Translations under genes and position numbers: made by a program | Source: Pseudoflavonifractor_A sp022772585 | Lineage (GTDB): Bacteria; Bacillota; Clostridia; Oscillospirales; Oscillospiraceae | NCBI RefSeq assembly: GCF_052065415.1 | Contig: NZ_JBQHUB010000011.1 | Location: 1-64,000 of the forward strand | Direction of reading: 5' to 3' | Length of the DNA stretch: 64,000 bases | Notes under the pieces: generated by a model | What the model saw: the letters and a program-made list of their open reading frames with translations, nothing else | Told to the model about the DNA's origin: nothing | Databases searched by the model: none | Shown here: positions 1 to 8,501 of the stretch, one piece after another | Position numbering within the stretch: position 1 is the first letter of the stretch | Layout of the letters: each line of letters opens with the position of its first letter

Positions 1-31
1 GTCTACGCAGCCTGACGGCTGCGGCAACCTC

Positions 32-75
32 GCTCACGGATAGATCCTGCGGCTCCATCCGTGAGCAAGGTTTTT
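32..75 (+). terminator. intrinsic terminator of a gene left of the window
   Basis: A 10-bp inverted repeat (32-41 with 57-66) is followed shortly by five T residues (71-75). It probably ends a transcript that enters from the left. Nothing in bases 1-31 is recognisable as coding. Confidence 0.5.
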
Positions 76-322
76 ACCACGGGGTGTCCAACTTGTTATT
101 GCAATTTGCGAACAGAAAAATCTGCTATTTTTCCTTTAACAACAGTTTCCGGAGAAGCAGCAGCCAGAATTGCTATGGGTGGTATTCCCGCAGATAATCT
201 AGTTTGTCATGGTGATGGACCCACCTGTCAGAAATGATAGGTGGGTTTGTCCGCGCGGCAGGCTGCACATATATCCCGGGAGGGCCAGCCCCACGCCCGG
301 ACGAAAAGGAGATACTGACAGC
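76..322. other. gene-free leader before the first gene
   Basis: No supported gene. It holds an 8-bp stem (219-226 with 239-246, GGTGGGT arm) followed by TTTG, which could be a weak terminator or leader hairpin for the gene at 323. An open frame in phase with that gene continues back to 209, but it lacks a ribosome site and family similarity, so I treat it as untranslated. Confidence 0.4.
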
Positions 323-1327
323 ATGAGCAATGTTTTGTGGTTATCCAGAGCAGATGTGGCCAGGACCGGCGTCTGCAGAATGGAAGAGACAGTACAGATC
401 GTGGAAAAGGCGTTCCGCCTTTTTGACGCAGAGCAGGCCATCATCGTCCAGGAAGCCGCCCTTCGTCTCAAGGCCGACGGACAGGACCACGCCTGCTATT
501 CCCTTCCCGCCTATGTGGGCGGTGACGTGAATATATGCGGCCTCAAGTGGACCGCCCACGGAACGGAAACGGATCCCCTGAACATGGAACAGTCCCGTAT
601 CCAGGCCACCGTAGTCCTCACCGACCCCCACAGCGGTCTCCCGCTGGCGGTCATGAACGGCACGGACATCGGCGCTGCCCGTACAGGCGCGGTGACGGCG
701 GCGGCGCTGCGGCGCCTGGCGCCGGTTCATACCAAAAAGGTGGCTCTGTGCGGCGCGGGCGGACAGGCGGAGCGCCAGCTCCAGGCGGTCCTTTTTGCGC
801 TGCCGCAGACGGAGGAGATCGCTGTGTGGAGCCGCGGAAACAGGCGGAACAAGGCCCTGACAGAGCGCTATCGCGGCACCACCGGAACTGTTCTTCGCGC
901 CGCGCAGGATCTGGATGACGCGGTGGACGGCGCGGACGTCATTATCGGCGCCACCTCGGCGCCCGAACCCTATCTGCTCCCCCGCCATCTGCGCTCGGCA
1001 GCCCTCTACTGCCATATCGGCTTCAATGAGATCACGGCGGAGGCGGTGGACCAGTTCAGCCGCGTCGTTGTGGACACCTGGGAAGAAGCAAAGCATGTGA
1101 GCGGCCAGTCCCTTTTCAGGCTCTACCGCGAGGGCCGGTTCGATGAGGCCCGTATCACGGGCTCACTGGGCGCCATCCTCTCCGGCAGGCTGGACGTGCC
1201 TCGTGGGACCCCCGGGCAAAAGGTCATGTTTGACGCCTTCGGCCTGCCCATATTCGATCTGAGCGTGGCCAAAGAGGCCTTCGTCCGCGCAGGCCAAATG
1301 GGTCTTGGGACCAGCCTCACCTGGTAA
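323..1327 (+). CDS. ornithine cyclodeaminase / mu-crystallin family protein
   Basis: NAD(P)-binding enzyme family that deaminates, cyclises or reduces amino and imino acids (ornithine or alanine dehydrogenases, ketimine reductases). The 334-residue length is typical. Visible are GTDIGAARTGAVTAAAL, the Rossmann loop VALCGAGGQAERQLQAV, and DVIIGATSAPEPYL in the second half of the fold. The ATG at 323 is chosen because AAAGGAG lies at 305-311; an upstream in-frame start at 209 has no such site and adds non-family sequence. The next gene starts 37 bases downstream, so it is likely first in an operon with the aminotransferase and the EamA exporter. The substrate cannot be told from sequence. Confidence 0.88.
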   Translation: MSNVLWLSRADVARTGVCRMEETVQIVEKAFRLFDAEQAIIVQEAALRLKADGQDHACYSLPAYVGGDVNICGLKWTAHGTETDPLNMEQSRIQATVVLTDPHSGLPLAVMNGTDIGAARTGAVTAAALRRLAPVHTKKVALCGAGGQAERQLQAVLFALPQTEEIAVWSRGNRRNKALTERYRGTTGTVLRAAQDLDDAVDGADVIIGATSAPEPYLLPRHLRSAALYCHIGFNEITAEAVDQFSRVVVDTWEEAKHVSGQSLFRLYREGRFDEARITGSLGAILSGRLDVPRGTPGQKVMFDAFGLPIFDLSVAKEAFVRAGQMGLGTSLTW

Positions 1328-1364
1328 GAATCTGTTATTTAACGGCAAAAGGATATGGATAAAG

Positions 1365-2540
1365 ATGAATGTGAATTTTGATGAAGCAATCAAGAGGAAA
1401 AACACCAGCTGCTCCAAATATGACGGTATGACCGCCTCCTTCGGCACAAATGACCTTCTGCCTCTGTGGATCGCCGATATGGACTTTCCCGTCCCCGAAG
1501 AGGTGACCCAGGCCGTCAAAACGCGGGCGGAACATCCCGTATACGGGTACAATATTTTTCCCGATGGATATTACGAGGCCTTTCTGGCCTGGGTGGAGAA
1601 GCACCATGGCTGGACAGTGGAAAAGGACTGGGTGTGCCACACACCGGGGGTCCTGACGGCCCTGTCCACCGCCATCCTTACCTTTACGGAAAAAGGGGAC
1701 AATGTGCTCATCCAGCCGCCGGTATACTTCCCCTTCAGCAGCACCATTGAAGCCCTGGGCAGAACGGTGCTGAACAACCAGCTTCTCTATGAAAACGGAC
1801 GCTTCTCCATGGACTTCGCAGACCTGGAGGAAAAGGCGAAGAAGGCCAGGCTCTTCGTATTCTGCAGCCCCCACAACCCATCGGGCAGAGTGTGGACGAG
1901 GGAGGAGCTGGCACGGGTGGAGGAGATCTGCCGGAAAAACGATCTGCTGGTATTTTCCGATGAGATCCACAGCGATATCGTATACGCCCCCCACAAGCAT
2001 ACCGTTTTCGCCCAACTCTCCCCCTGGAGCGAGCAGCACAGCATCATCGCCATGGCCCCCAGCAAGACCTTCAACATCGCCGGCCTGCAGATGTCCCATA
2101 TCACCATTCCCAATGAATCGCTCCGCAGCCGCTTCCAGTATCTGCTGCGCTATGGCCTGCATGTGGCCAACGGCAACTCCTGCGGCATCCCCGCGGCCCA
2201 GGCCGCCTATGAGCACGGCGAGGACTGGTACCGGGCGCTGCTGGCCTACCTGCAGCAGAATCTGGACTATCTCGACCGGGCGCTGGCGGAGCAGGTGCCC
2301 CAGGTCAGGCTGGTCCGGCCGGAATCCACCTACATCCCGCTGCTGGATATGAGCGCGCTGAACATGAGCAACGATGAGATGAAGGACTTTGTGATCGGCA
2401 AGGTCGGAGCGGCTCTGAATGCCGGCAGCACATTCGGCCCAGGCGGGGAGCGTTTTATGCGCATCAACGTGGCAACGCAGCGGGCAAACCTTGAGGAGTT
2501 CGTCGCGCGGCTCAAGCGCGCCGTCGATGCGCTGTCATGA
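1365..2540 (+). CDS. MalY/PatB-type PLP aminotransferase (cystathionine beta-lyase family)
   Basis: Class I/II aminotransferase fold, 391 residues, of the MalY/PatB branch that usually cleaves C-S bonds of cystathionine or cysteine conjugates. Seen: LPLWIADMDFPVPEEV near the N terminus, CSPHNPSGRVW (nucleotide/PLP region), FSDEIHSDIVY, and the PLP lysine in APSKTFNIAGLQ. The ATG at 1365 follows AAAGGA (1347-1352); the frame is open upstream but without a ribosome site. Its TGA overlaps the ATG of the next gene (ATGA), indicating translational coupling. Whether it is a lyase or a transaminase is open. Confidence 0.88.
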   Translation: MNVNFDEAIKRKNTSCSKYDGMTASFGTNDLLPLWIADMDFPVPEEVTQAVKTRAEHPVYGYNIFPDGYYEAFLAWVEKHHGWTVEKDWVCHTPGVLTALSTAILTFTEKGDNVLIQPPVYFPFSSTIEALGRTVLNNQLLYENGRFSMDFADLEEKAKKARLFVFCSPHNPSGRVWTREELARVEEICRKNDLLVFSDEIHSDIVYAPHKHTVFAQLSPWSEQHSIIAMAPSKTFNIAGLQMSHITIPNESLRSRFQYLLRYGLHVANGNSCGIPAAQAAYEHGEDWYRALLAYLQQNLDYLDRALAEQVPQVRLVRPESTYIPLLDMSALNMSNDEMKDFVIGKVGAALNAGSTFGPGGERFMRINVATQRANLEEFVARLKRAVDALS

Positions 2541-3451
2541 ACAAACGGCCCGGGATCCGGGATTATATCCCGATCATATTCGTCATGCTGTTCTGGGGCT
2601 CGATGGGCATCCCATCGACCTATGCGGTGGAGGAGTTCACTCCCCTGGCTGTTCTGTGCCTCCGCAGCGGCATTGCCGCCCTTGTGCTGTTTCCCTTCGT
2701 ATGGCGCCGCCGCGGGAGCGTGCGCCCGGCGGCCGGAGAAGGAGGCCTTCTGATCCTTCTGTCCCTGATCGGCGTAGTCGTCTGCAATTACCTGTACTTT
2801 TTCGCGGTACAGCACACCGCGCTGACCCACGTGGCCACCCTCTATGCCCTGGGGCCCATCATCACCACCGTCCTGGCGGCAGTCTTTTTGAAGGAAAAAA
2901 TACACCAAAGCCGGCTTCTGGGAATCATTCTGGCCTTCGCCGGGGTGGCAGTACTTATCACAAACGGGCACCCGGAGGAACTCTTCTCCAGCGGCTTCAG
3001 CAAGGGCGACGCCGCCGAGCTCGCCTCCTCCCTGTGCCTGGCGGTCTACACCGTTCTGAGCAAAAAGGTCCGGAAAACATCCGCTGACTGCGTTGTGTTC
3101 TGGCTGATGGCGGTCAGCTTCCTTACAACGCTGCCAATGGTGTATCTTCTGGAAGGGGGGCTCCCCTTTCCTGTCAGCGGACGCGCAGCCGCTTCCGTCG
3201 TTTATCTGGGCGTCCTGTGCTCCGGGATGGGCTATCTCCTGCAGCAGCGGTCCATTCAGCGCATCGGAGCTTCCACCTCCGCCGCATTTCTGAACGGGAT
3301 CAGTCCTATCACCATTCTCACCGCGGCCGTCGTTCTCAAAGAAGAGCTCTCCCTGGTGCAGGTGGGCTGTATGGCCGTCGTATTCGCAGGACTGCTTCTG
3401 AACACCAAAAACTGTTCCCTCTGGAGCAGACCTCGAAAAGCGGCAATATAA
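2537..3451 (+). CDS. EamA/DMT family transporter
   Basis: A 304-residue integral membrane protein with about ten hydrophobic helices in two similar halves, the drug/metabolite transporter (EamA) pattern. The N half contains FVMLFWGSMGIPSTYAV and HVATLYALGPIITTVLA; the C half has ASTSAAFLNGISPITILTA, the repeat equivalent. It overlaps the aminotransferase by 4 bases and precedes a terminator, so it closes the operon. Members often export amino acids or metabolites. Export of a product of the two upstream enzymes is a guess from position only. Confidence 0.88.
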   Translation: MNKRPGIRDYIPIIFVMLFWGSMGIPSTYAVEEFTPLAVLCLRSGIAALVLFPFVWRRRGSVRPAAGEGGLLILLSLIGVVVCNYLYFFAVQHTALTHVATLYALGPIITTVLAAVFLKEKIHQSRLLGIILAFAGVAVLITNGHPEELFSSGFSKGDAAELASSLCLAVYTVLSKKVRKTSADCVVFWLMAVSFLTTLPMVYLLEGGLPFPVSGRAAASVVYLGVLCSGMGYLLQQRSIQRIGASTSAAFLNGISPITILTAAVVLKEELSLVQVGCMAVVFAGLLLNTKNCSLWSRPRKAAI

Positions 3452-3457
3452 TATCAG

Positions 3458-3492
3458 GCAGCTGAACATTTTTCACGTTCAGCTGCTTTTTT
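3458..3492 (+). terminator. intrinsic terminator after the EamA gene
   Basis: GCAGCTGAAC (3458-3467) pairs with GTTCAGCTGC (3477-3486), followed by six T. It ends the three-gene operon. Confidence 0.85.
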
Positions 3493-3505
3493 ATAGATTA
3501 TTCTG

Positions 3506-3534
3506 TGGACTTATGCCCTGTTATCATGTATAAT
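3506..3534 (+). promoter_or_regulatory. sigma-A-like promoter of the FCD regulator
   Basis: TGGACT (3506-3511), 17-bp spacer, TATAAT (3529-3534). The regulator starts 34 bases further on, so it is transcribed separately from the genes before it. Confidence 0.6.
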
Positions 3535-3568
3535 TTATTTATTAACAATGATTGACAGGGTGGCGTAA

Positions 3569-4306
3569 ATGAGTTCTTTTTATTCCGAAAACGTTGAATA
3601 TATGCTGCTTCGGATCATCGCTGAGCAGGAAGAACCTGTCGGAGCGGGCTTTCTTGCGGATATGCTTCAAAGTAACGGGAACTGTACAATGAGCGAAGCG
3701 ACCATCGGAAGGCATCTGAGAAAATTTGAGAAACAGGGCTTTCTGAAAAGCGAAAAGTACGACGGACGGTCCAGAGGACGGATCATCACAGGTCAGGGCC
3801 GGGCAAGGCTCAAGGAGCTGGCCGCGGAACGGCGTCAGGCAAAGGCAATGCTGGATACCATGGAGATCTTCAATGACGGCTTCGGCGAGCAGCTGCACAA
3901 CGTTCTGGTCACAAGAGAGATCATCGAGCCCGAGGTTGCGGCGCTTGCCGCACAGAATGCCACACAGGAGAACATCGACGCCATCCGGAAGATCGTGGAG
4001 CAGACCGCGCAGCTGACGGAAAAAGGCGAGAGCATGGCGGCCACCGACGCCCCGTTTCACATTGAGATCGCCAAAGCGTCCGGGAATCCCGTGCTCGAGG
4101 CCGTAATGAAAATGATCCGCACGGACCGGGATTACTCTCCGGAGATCGAGAGCATCATCAACGCCTCTTCGCTGAATAACCCCAGCGACCATATGAGCAT
4201 CTACAAGGCCATCGCGGAGCATGACGCGGAAAAGGCCAGACAGATCATGAAACAGCACATCCACAATCTCATCGTGAAAAGCAGCCGCTATCAAGGAACG
4301 AAATAA
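3569..4306 (+). CDS. transcription regulator: NrpR-type winged helix + FCD ligand domain
   Basis: 245 residues. The first ~75 (LLRIIAEQEEPVGAGFLADM, then TIGRHLRKFEKQGFL and RGRIITGQGRARL) resemble the N-terminal winged helix of NrpR/DUF128 proteins rather than a GntR helix. Residues ~95-235 look like an FCD domain (helical ligand-binding domain of FadR-type regulators), with EPEVAALAA, APFHIEIAKASGN and HMSIYKAIAEHDAEKARQI, whose His/Asp residues often bind metal or carboxylates. It lies between the amino-acid operon and the abg operon and could control either. Promoter at 3506-3534. Confidence 0.75.
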   Translation: MSSFYSENVEYMLLRIIAEQEEPVGAGFLADMLQSNGNCTMSEATIGRHLRKFEKQGFLKSEKYDGRSRGRIITGQGRARLKELAAERRQAKAMLDTMEIFNDGFGEQLHNVLVTREIIEPEVAALAAQNATQENIDAIRKIVEQTAQLTEKGESMAATDAPFHIEIAKASGNPVLEAVMKMIRTDRDYSPEIESIINASSLNNPSDHMSIYKAIAEHDAEKARQIMKQHIHNLIVKSSRYQGTK

Positions 4307-4357
4307 GCTCAGCACACCTGGAGATATCCCCTGATACGCCATTTACGAACTTATCAT

Positions 4358-4399
4358 ACGCCCGCCGGACCTCTGTTTCCGGCGGGCGTATTTTCTTTT
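4358..4399 (+). terminator. intrinsic terminator of the FCD regulator
   Basis: ACGCCCGCCGG (4358-4368) pairs with CCGGCGGGCGT (4379-4389), followed by a T-rich tail to 4399. Confidence 0.8.
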
Positions 4400-4584
4400 C
4401 CGCTGGCCGGACCTTCTGGTATGGCTGAGCATGGTGACCTGTTCATACCTGCTCCGGGCCCTACGCCCGCCGCCGGTGACCCACAGCTTCCGGGAGGACG
4501 CACTTTTTCAAATCACGGCAGGACCCGTAGCCATCGGGATGGAATCGTTCCTCCATCCACCGCAGGTCAGGCACTATTTTAAAA
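4400..4584. other. gene-free spacer between convergent genes
   Basis: The 330 bases between the two stop codons hold only the two terminators listed separately. Open frames here lack ribosome sites and family similarity. Confidence 0.6.
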
Positions 4585-4637
4585 AGCGCCGGAGGCGCCG
4601 TGGACAGAAATGCCCACAGCGCCTCCGGCGCTTTTTT
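4585..4637. terminator. bidirectional terminator at the end of the abg operon
   Basis: GCGCCGGAGGCGC pairs perfectly with GCGCCTCCGGCGC (4618-4630) around a 20-base loop, with T runs on both sides. On the reverse strand it closes the abg operon. Confidence 0.85.
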
Positions 4638-5743
4638 TACTTCTCCGGCCAGTGGCCGGACTTGAGTCCGGCTCCACACATGGGGATCAAGCAGTCAGCG
4701 GCAGGCCCATACTGCCGGCAGTATTGCCGGTACCCTGCGTAATTGGCCGCTGTCGTATACTCGCAATAGACACCGTGCCGGGCAAGCTCTGCTCTCGCGG
4801 CCGGAATCCATTCCTCCGGCGCGTGAATAAAGCGGACGCCGTATTTCCGGCTGAGCCGCAATATCTCCTCTCCGCGCATGGGCCTGCCGATAGCGATACC
4901 CTCCGCCATGGTGGGCCGGGATTTCACCTCCGCCGGGGCAGCAGAGCCCTGCTCATACGCCCGCAGGAGAGGATCGCAGTGCTCTGACTGTACGGCAATG
5001 ATCTGCGGCATCCGCTGGATACAGCCGCTCTCCAGTAAATGTTCCAGCCCGCGGATCGCGCCGAGAAACAGTGTTCCGTTGCCCACCGGGAGCAGGATAT
5101 GCTCCGGGATGCGCCCCAACTGCTCATAAACCTCGTAAATATAGGTTTTTGTGCCCTCATAGAAGAAGGGACTGTACACATGGCTGGCATAATAGAGCCC
5201 TTCCTGCGCCGCCTTCTCCCGGCACACATCCGCGCAGTGATCCCGGCTCCCCGGCACCACGGTACACACTGCTCCGTGGGCGCGGATCATATCGATTTTC
5301 TTCGGCGATGTCCCTTCCGGCACAAAAATCTCGCAGGCGATCCCGGCCCGGGCGCAGTAGGCCGCCACCGCGTTCCCGGCGTTTCCGCTGCTGTCCTGCA
5401 CCACCCGGTCCACGCCGATGGCCCTGCAATGTGCGGCCAGTACCGCGGCCCCCCGGTCTTTAAAGGACAGCGTCGGCATCATGTAGTCCATTTTCAGCAG
5501 CACGCCGTCCTCCAGCGGAACAACGGGCGTCATGCCCTCTCCCAGGGTAATCCCTTCCCATTCTCCGCCCTCCAGCGCCATAAACCGGCGGTAGCGGAAG
5601 ATATTCCAGCTCTCCCGCTCCACGGCGGAAAGGTCGAACTTCGGCGGTGAAAACTCCAGCTCCCAGAGTCCTCCACAGGCACATCGGGTGGCCCTGGTCC
5701 GGACGGATTCCCTTTTCCCGCAGTTTGAACAGATAAAATTCAC
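4637..5743 (-). CDS. threonine-synthase-like PLP enzyme with N-terminal zinc ribbon
   Basis: Fold-type II PLP enzyme, 368 residues. It begins with a zinc-ribbon-like CSNCGK...CACGG, then has the PLP lysine motif LSFKDRGAAVLA, QDSSGNAGNAVAAYCARAGI (phosphate/cofactor loop), GNGTLFLGAIRGL, and ends AADCLIPMCGAG. This resembles threonine synthase and related lyases (replacing beta/gamma groups on amino acids). I chose the GTG at 5743 because GGAGGG is 9 bases upstream; another GTG at 5794 overlaps the previous stop codon and would add 17 residues. It is last in the operon after a threonine aldolase. No thrB is in the window, so true threonine synthase activity is uncertain. Confidence 0.75.
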   Translation of the reverse strand: MNFICSNCGKRESVRTRATRCACGGLWELEFSPPKFDLSAVERESWNIFRYRRFMALEGGEWEGITLGEGMTPVVPLEDGVLLKMDYMMPTLSFKDRGAAVLAAHCRAIGVDRVVQDSSGNAGNAVAAYCARAGIACEIFVPEGTSPKKIDMIRAHGAVCTVVPGSRDHCADVCREKAAQEGLYYASHVYSPFFYEGTKTYIYEVYEQLGRIPEHILLPVGNGTLFLGAIRGLEHLLESGCIQRMPQIIAVQSEHCDPLLRAYEQGSAAPAEVKSRPTMAEGIAIGRPMRGEEILRLSRKYGVRFIHAPEEWIPAARAELARHGVYCEYTTAANYAGYRQYCRQYGPAADCLIPMCGAGLKSGHWPEK

Positions 5744-5790
5744 GTGTTTTTTCCCTCCACAGACGCATGTGCCTCCGCCGGCCTCTCTGC

Positions 5791-6846
5791 TCACAGAAAC
5801 ATCCCCTGCGGCAGAGTCCGGTCAATTGCGAGGATCTGCTCTGCGGCATAGGAAGCATCCTCTCTGGTGATCCCCAGATGGAATACCAATCGGATCTCCG
5901 ACGGGGACAGGACGTACCCCCGTATGCCCCGTTCCTTTAAAAGCGTGTTAAACTGTTCTCCGGTAATGCCTGCCCCGTTGAGATCCAGCAGCAGGATATT
6001 GCTCTGAGGTGCCGGATCGGCCCGCAGGGCTTTGAGGCCCCTCAGCCGCCCGGCCAGATATTGGGCATTTTCCCGGTCCTCCGCCAGACGTTCCACATTG
6101 TTCTCCAACGCATAAATACCGCAGGCGGCCGCAACGCCGGTCTGCCGCATGGTGCCTCCCAGCAGCTTTCTCCACTCTACGGCCCGGCTGATAAACGCTT
6201 TATTGCCACAGAGCAAAGATCCGATAGGCGCACCCAGCCCCTTGGAAATGCAGAACATGACCGAGTCACAGTTCTCCGTGATCTCCTTCGGGGAAACGCC
6301 CAGGGCCTCGGCCGCGTTGAACAGCCGCGCGCCGTCCAGATGGACATGCACCCCATGTCCGGCGCACAGAGTCTTGATCTGTCTCATGGCGTCCACAGGC
6401 ATGCAGGTCCCGCCGGAAAAATTGTGGGTGTTTTCCACGCAGGCCATCTGGATCCTTCCCGTATCCAGCTGCTCTTTTATCCCGTCCAGATCAGGCGCTC
6501 CCTTTTGGTCGATCTGATAAAAGACAGGCACCATGCGGAAGCCCTCTTCCTGAAAGCAGATCTTCTCTACCTCCAGAATATGCTGCCGCTTTTCCACAAG
6601 GACGGCGCTGCCGGGGCTGCAGCAGGCAAGGATCGCGCAGGTGTTCGCCATGGTTCCCGTGGGGCAGAAGAGGGCCGCCTCTTTTCCCGTCAGGGCGGCG
6701 GCCAGGTCTTCCAGCCGGTTGGTGGAAGCATCTTCCCCGCGCCCGCCGGCGTCCAGCCTTCCGGCATCGCCCAGCTGCGCCTCAGGGATCGTCTCCAGCA
6801 TCGCCCGGGTGGGCAGTGTAATGGTATCGCTCACTAAATCTATCAT
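5791..6846 (-). CDS. ltaE: low-specificity L-threonine aldolase
   Basis: PLP enzyme cleaving L-threonine/allo-threonine to glycine and acetaldehyde; 351 residues, the usual length. Seen: IDLVSDTITLPTRAML at the N terminus, LFCPTGTMANTCAIL, VHVHLDGARLFNAAEALGV, and the PLP lysine in FCISKGLGAPIGSLLCG. ATG at 6846 preceded by GAGGGAG. It sits between the AbgT-type transporter gene and the threonine-synthase-like gene, probably co-transcribed. The context (import and hydrolysis of an amidated amino acid followed by two beta-hydroxy-amino-acid enzymes) suggests catabolism of an imported substrate. Confidence 0.88.
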   Translation of the reverse strand: MIDLVSDTITLPTRAMLETIPEAQLGDAGRLDAGGRGEDASTNRLEDLAAALTGKEAALFCPTGTMANTCAILACCSPGSAVLVEKRQHILEVEKICFQEEGFRMVPVFYQIDQKGAPDLDGIKEQLDTGRIQMACVENTHNFSGGTCMPVDAMRQIKTLCAGHGVHVHLDGARLFNAAEALGVSPKEITENCDSVMFCISKGLGAPIGSLLCGNKAFISRAVEWRKLLGGTMRQTGVAAACGIYALENNVERLAEDRENAQYLAGRLRGLKALRADPAPQSNILLLDLNGAGITGEQFNTLLKERGIRGYVLSPSEIRLVFHLGITREDASYAAEQILAIDRTLPQGMFL

Positions 6847-6911
6847 ATATGCTCCCTCTGTCTGATACAGGTCCCCCCTCCGTGTCTGAAGGGGGAGACC
6901 CGAAAGTGTAC

Positions 6912-8468
6912 TTAAGCGCCCAGGCCCAGCGGAATGCCGCAGAAATAAAATACGCAGAATAGTGCGATCAGGACTACCAGATAGGTCAGCGAAAATACGA
7001 CCTGGCCGGACAGGAGCGTGCCCATGCCGGCCTCCTCCTTATTGATCTCAGGCATACGGTTCTGGTTCATCAGGGTAATGGCATAGACCAGCGCCGCGTT
7101 CAGCGGGGTGAGGTTATTCGTGCAGGAGTCACCCATGCGGTAGAGGCACTGGGTGACTACGGGATTGATCCCAAGGTTCAGGAACATGGGCACAAAGATG
7201 GGCGCCAGGATCATCCACTTGGCGGAGGCACTGTACATAAACAGGTTGGTAAAGGCGATCACGACAACGAAGGTGATCATCAACGGGAAACCGGTAAAGT
7301 GAATGGATGAGAGGAATCGCTCGCCGGAGACCGAGATCACAGTGGCCAGCTTGCTGTTGTTGAATACGTACAGCATCTCGGCCACCACGAAGAGGATCAG
7401 CACCATCGTCGCAATGCTTTTGACGCCATTGGCCATCATTTTGGGAACGTCGTTCTTGCTCCTGATCACTCTGGCGCCTACACCGTAACAGATGCCCACC
7501 ACAACGAACATAAAGGAGATCAGGGGGACCAGGCCGGACATCAGAGGGGAGCTGGGGATGAGCTTTCCTTCTGCAGAGCGGAGGAAGCCGTTCCGGGGAA
7601 CGCAGAAGATCAGCATCAGGACGATGAAAACCAGCGCGCCGTATCCGGCGAACTTCATACCGCGGTTCTCCTCCGGGGTCAAAGCCAGCGCCGCCCGGTC
7701 ACCCATGACTCTCCGGGTGCGGTCCACGTCTCCGTAGAGAGGGACCAGAACCTTTTCCGTAATCACCGTAGTGACCAGAGCCAGCACGATACAGGCTACC
7801 GCCTGGAAAATGTAGTTGACCATGGGATTAACGGGATAACCCAGCGGCTCAGACACGCCGTTGGTGATGGAGGATACCACCACGTCGCCCACCGAGGGGA
7901 GCAGATTGCCCACATAGCCAGCGCCGGCGGAACCGTATCCCACCACAATACCGATCCAGGGGTTGCGGCCCACAGCCTTATAGACGACCGCGCCCAGCAT
8001 AACGGCGAGAATGGTGCCGCCGTCCGAGCAGATGTTGGAGCAGACGCCTACCATGGCCAGGACAAAGGTGACCATGCTGTTGGGCGCGTTGCCCAGCAGC
8101 TTGCGCAGGCCCACTTTGAAGAAGCCGCTCTCGTCGCAGATGGCGACGCACATGGTAATGATCAGAACGGAGGTCAGGTTGGGGCTGTTGGTAAATGCAG
8201 TGACAAAGCCTGCCAGCCATTTTTGCAGTTCCTCTTTGGAAAGCATATTGACGACGGCGGCCGTCTGCTCTGTGATCTCGCCCGTTTTTGATGCGGACAG
8301 ATAGGTAACGGATACCCCTGCCATGCTGCAGATCCAGGAGGCCGCCAGGATGATTCCAATCAGAATCAGAAAAATATAGAAAGGATGGGGTAATTTGTTG
8401 CCCACACGCTCAATTTCTTTGGCAAAACGGACCAGTACACCGGAATTCTTTTTTGTGTTGGTTTTCAT
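6912..8468 (-). CDS. abgT: AbgT family transporter
   Basis: Inner-membrane carrier of 518 residues with many transmembrane segments. AbgT members import p-aminobenzoyl-glutamate or export antimetabolites. Visible family sequence includes RVGNKLPHPFYIFLIL near the N terminus, SDGGTILAVMLGAVVYKAVG, and the conserved C-terminal stretch MGDSCTNNLTPLNAALVYA. ATG at 8468 preceded by AAGGGGG. It lies 33 bases after the AbgA-like hydrolase gene, the same pairing as in the E. coli abg operon. The substrate might be another N-acyl or amidated amino acid. Confidence 0.87.
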   Translation of the reverse strand: MKTNTKKNSGVLVRFAKEIERVGNKLPHPFYIFLILIGIILAASWICSMAGVSVTYLSASKTGEITEQTAAVVNMLSKEELQKWLAGFVTAFTNSPNLTSVLIITMCVAICDESGFFKVGLRKLLGNAPNSMVTFVLAMVGVCSNICSDGGTILAVMLGAVVYKAVGRNPWIGIVVGYGSAGAGYVGNLLPSVGDVVVSSITNGVSEPLGYPVNPMVNYIFQAVACIVLALVTTVITEKVLVPLYGDVDRTRRVMGDRAALALTPEENRGMKFAGYGALVFIVLMLIFCVPRNGFLRSAEGKLIPSSPLMSGLVPLISFMFVVVGICYGVGARVIRSKNDVPKMMANGVKSIATMVLILFVVAEMLYVFNNSKLATVISVSGERFLSSIHFTGFPLMITFVVVIAFTNLFMYSASAKWMILAPIFVPMFLNLGINPVVTQCLYRMGDSCTNNLTPLNAALVYAITLMNQNRMPEINKEEAGMGTLLSGQVVFSLTYLVVLIALFCVFYFCGIPLGLGA

Positions 8469-8501
8469 AGTAAAGCCCCCTTTGCTTCTCTCTTCATCAT
8501 T

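Noticed and set aside
4431..4987. Forward frames after the FCD regulator
   Set aside because: They run through the bidirectional terminator and the antisense of the threonine-synthase-like gene.
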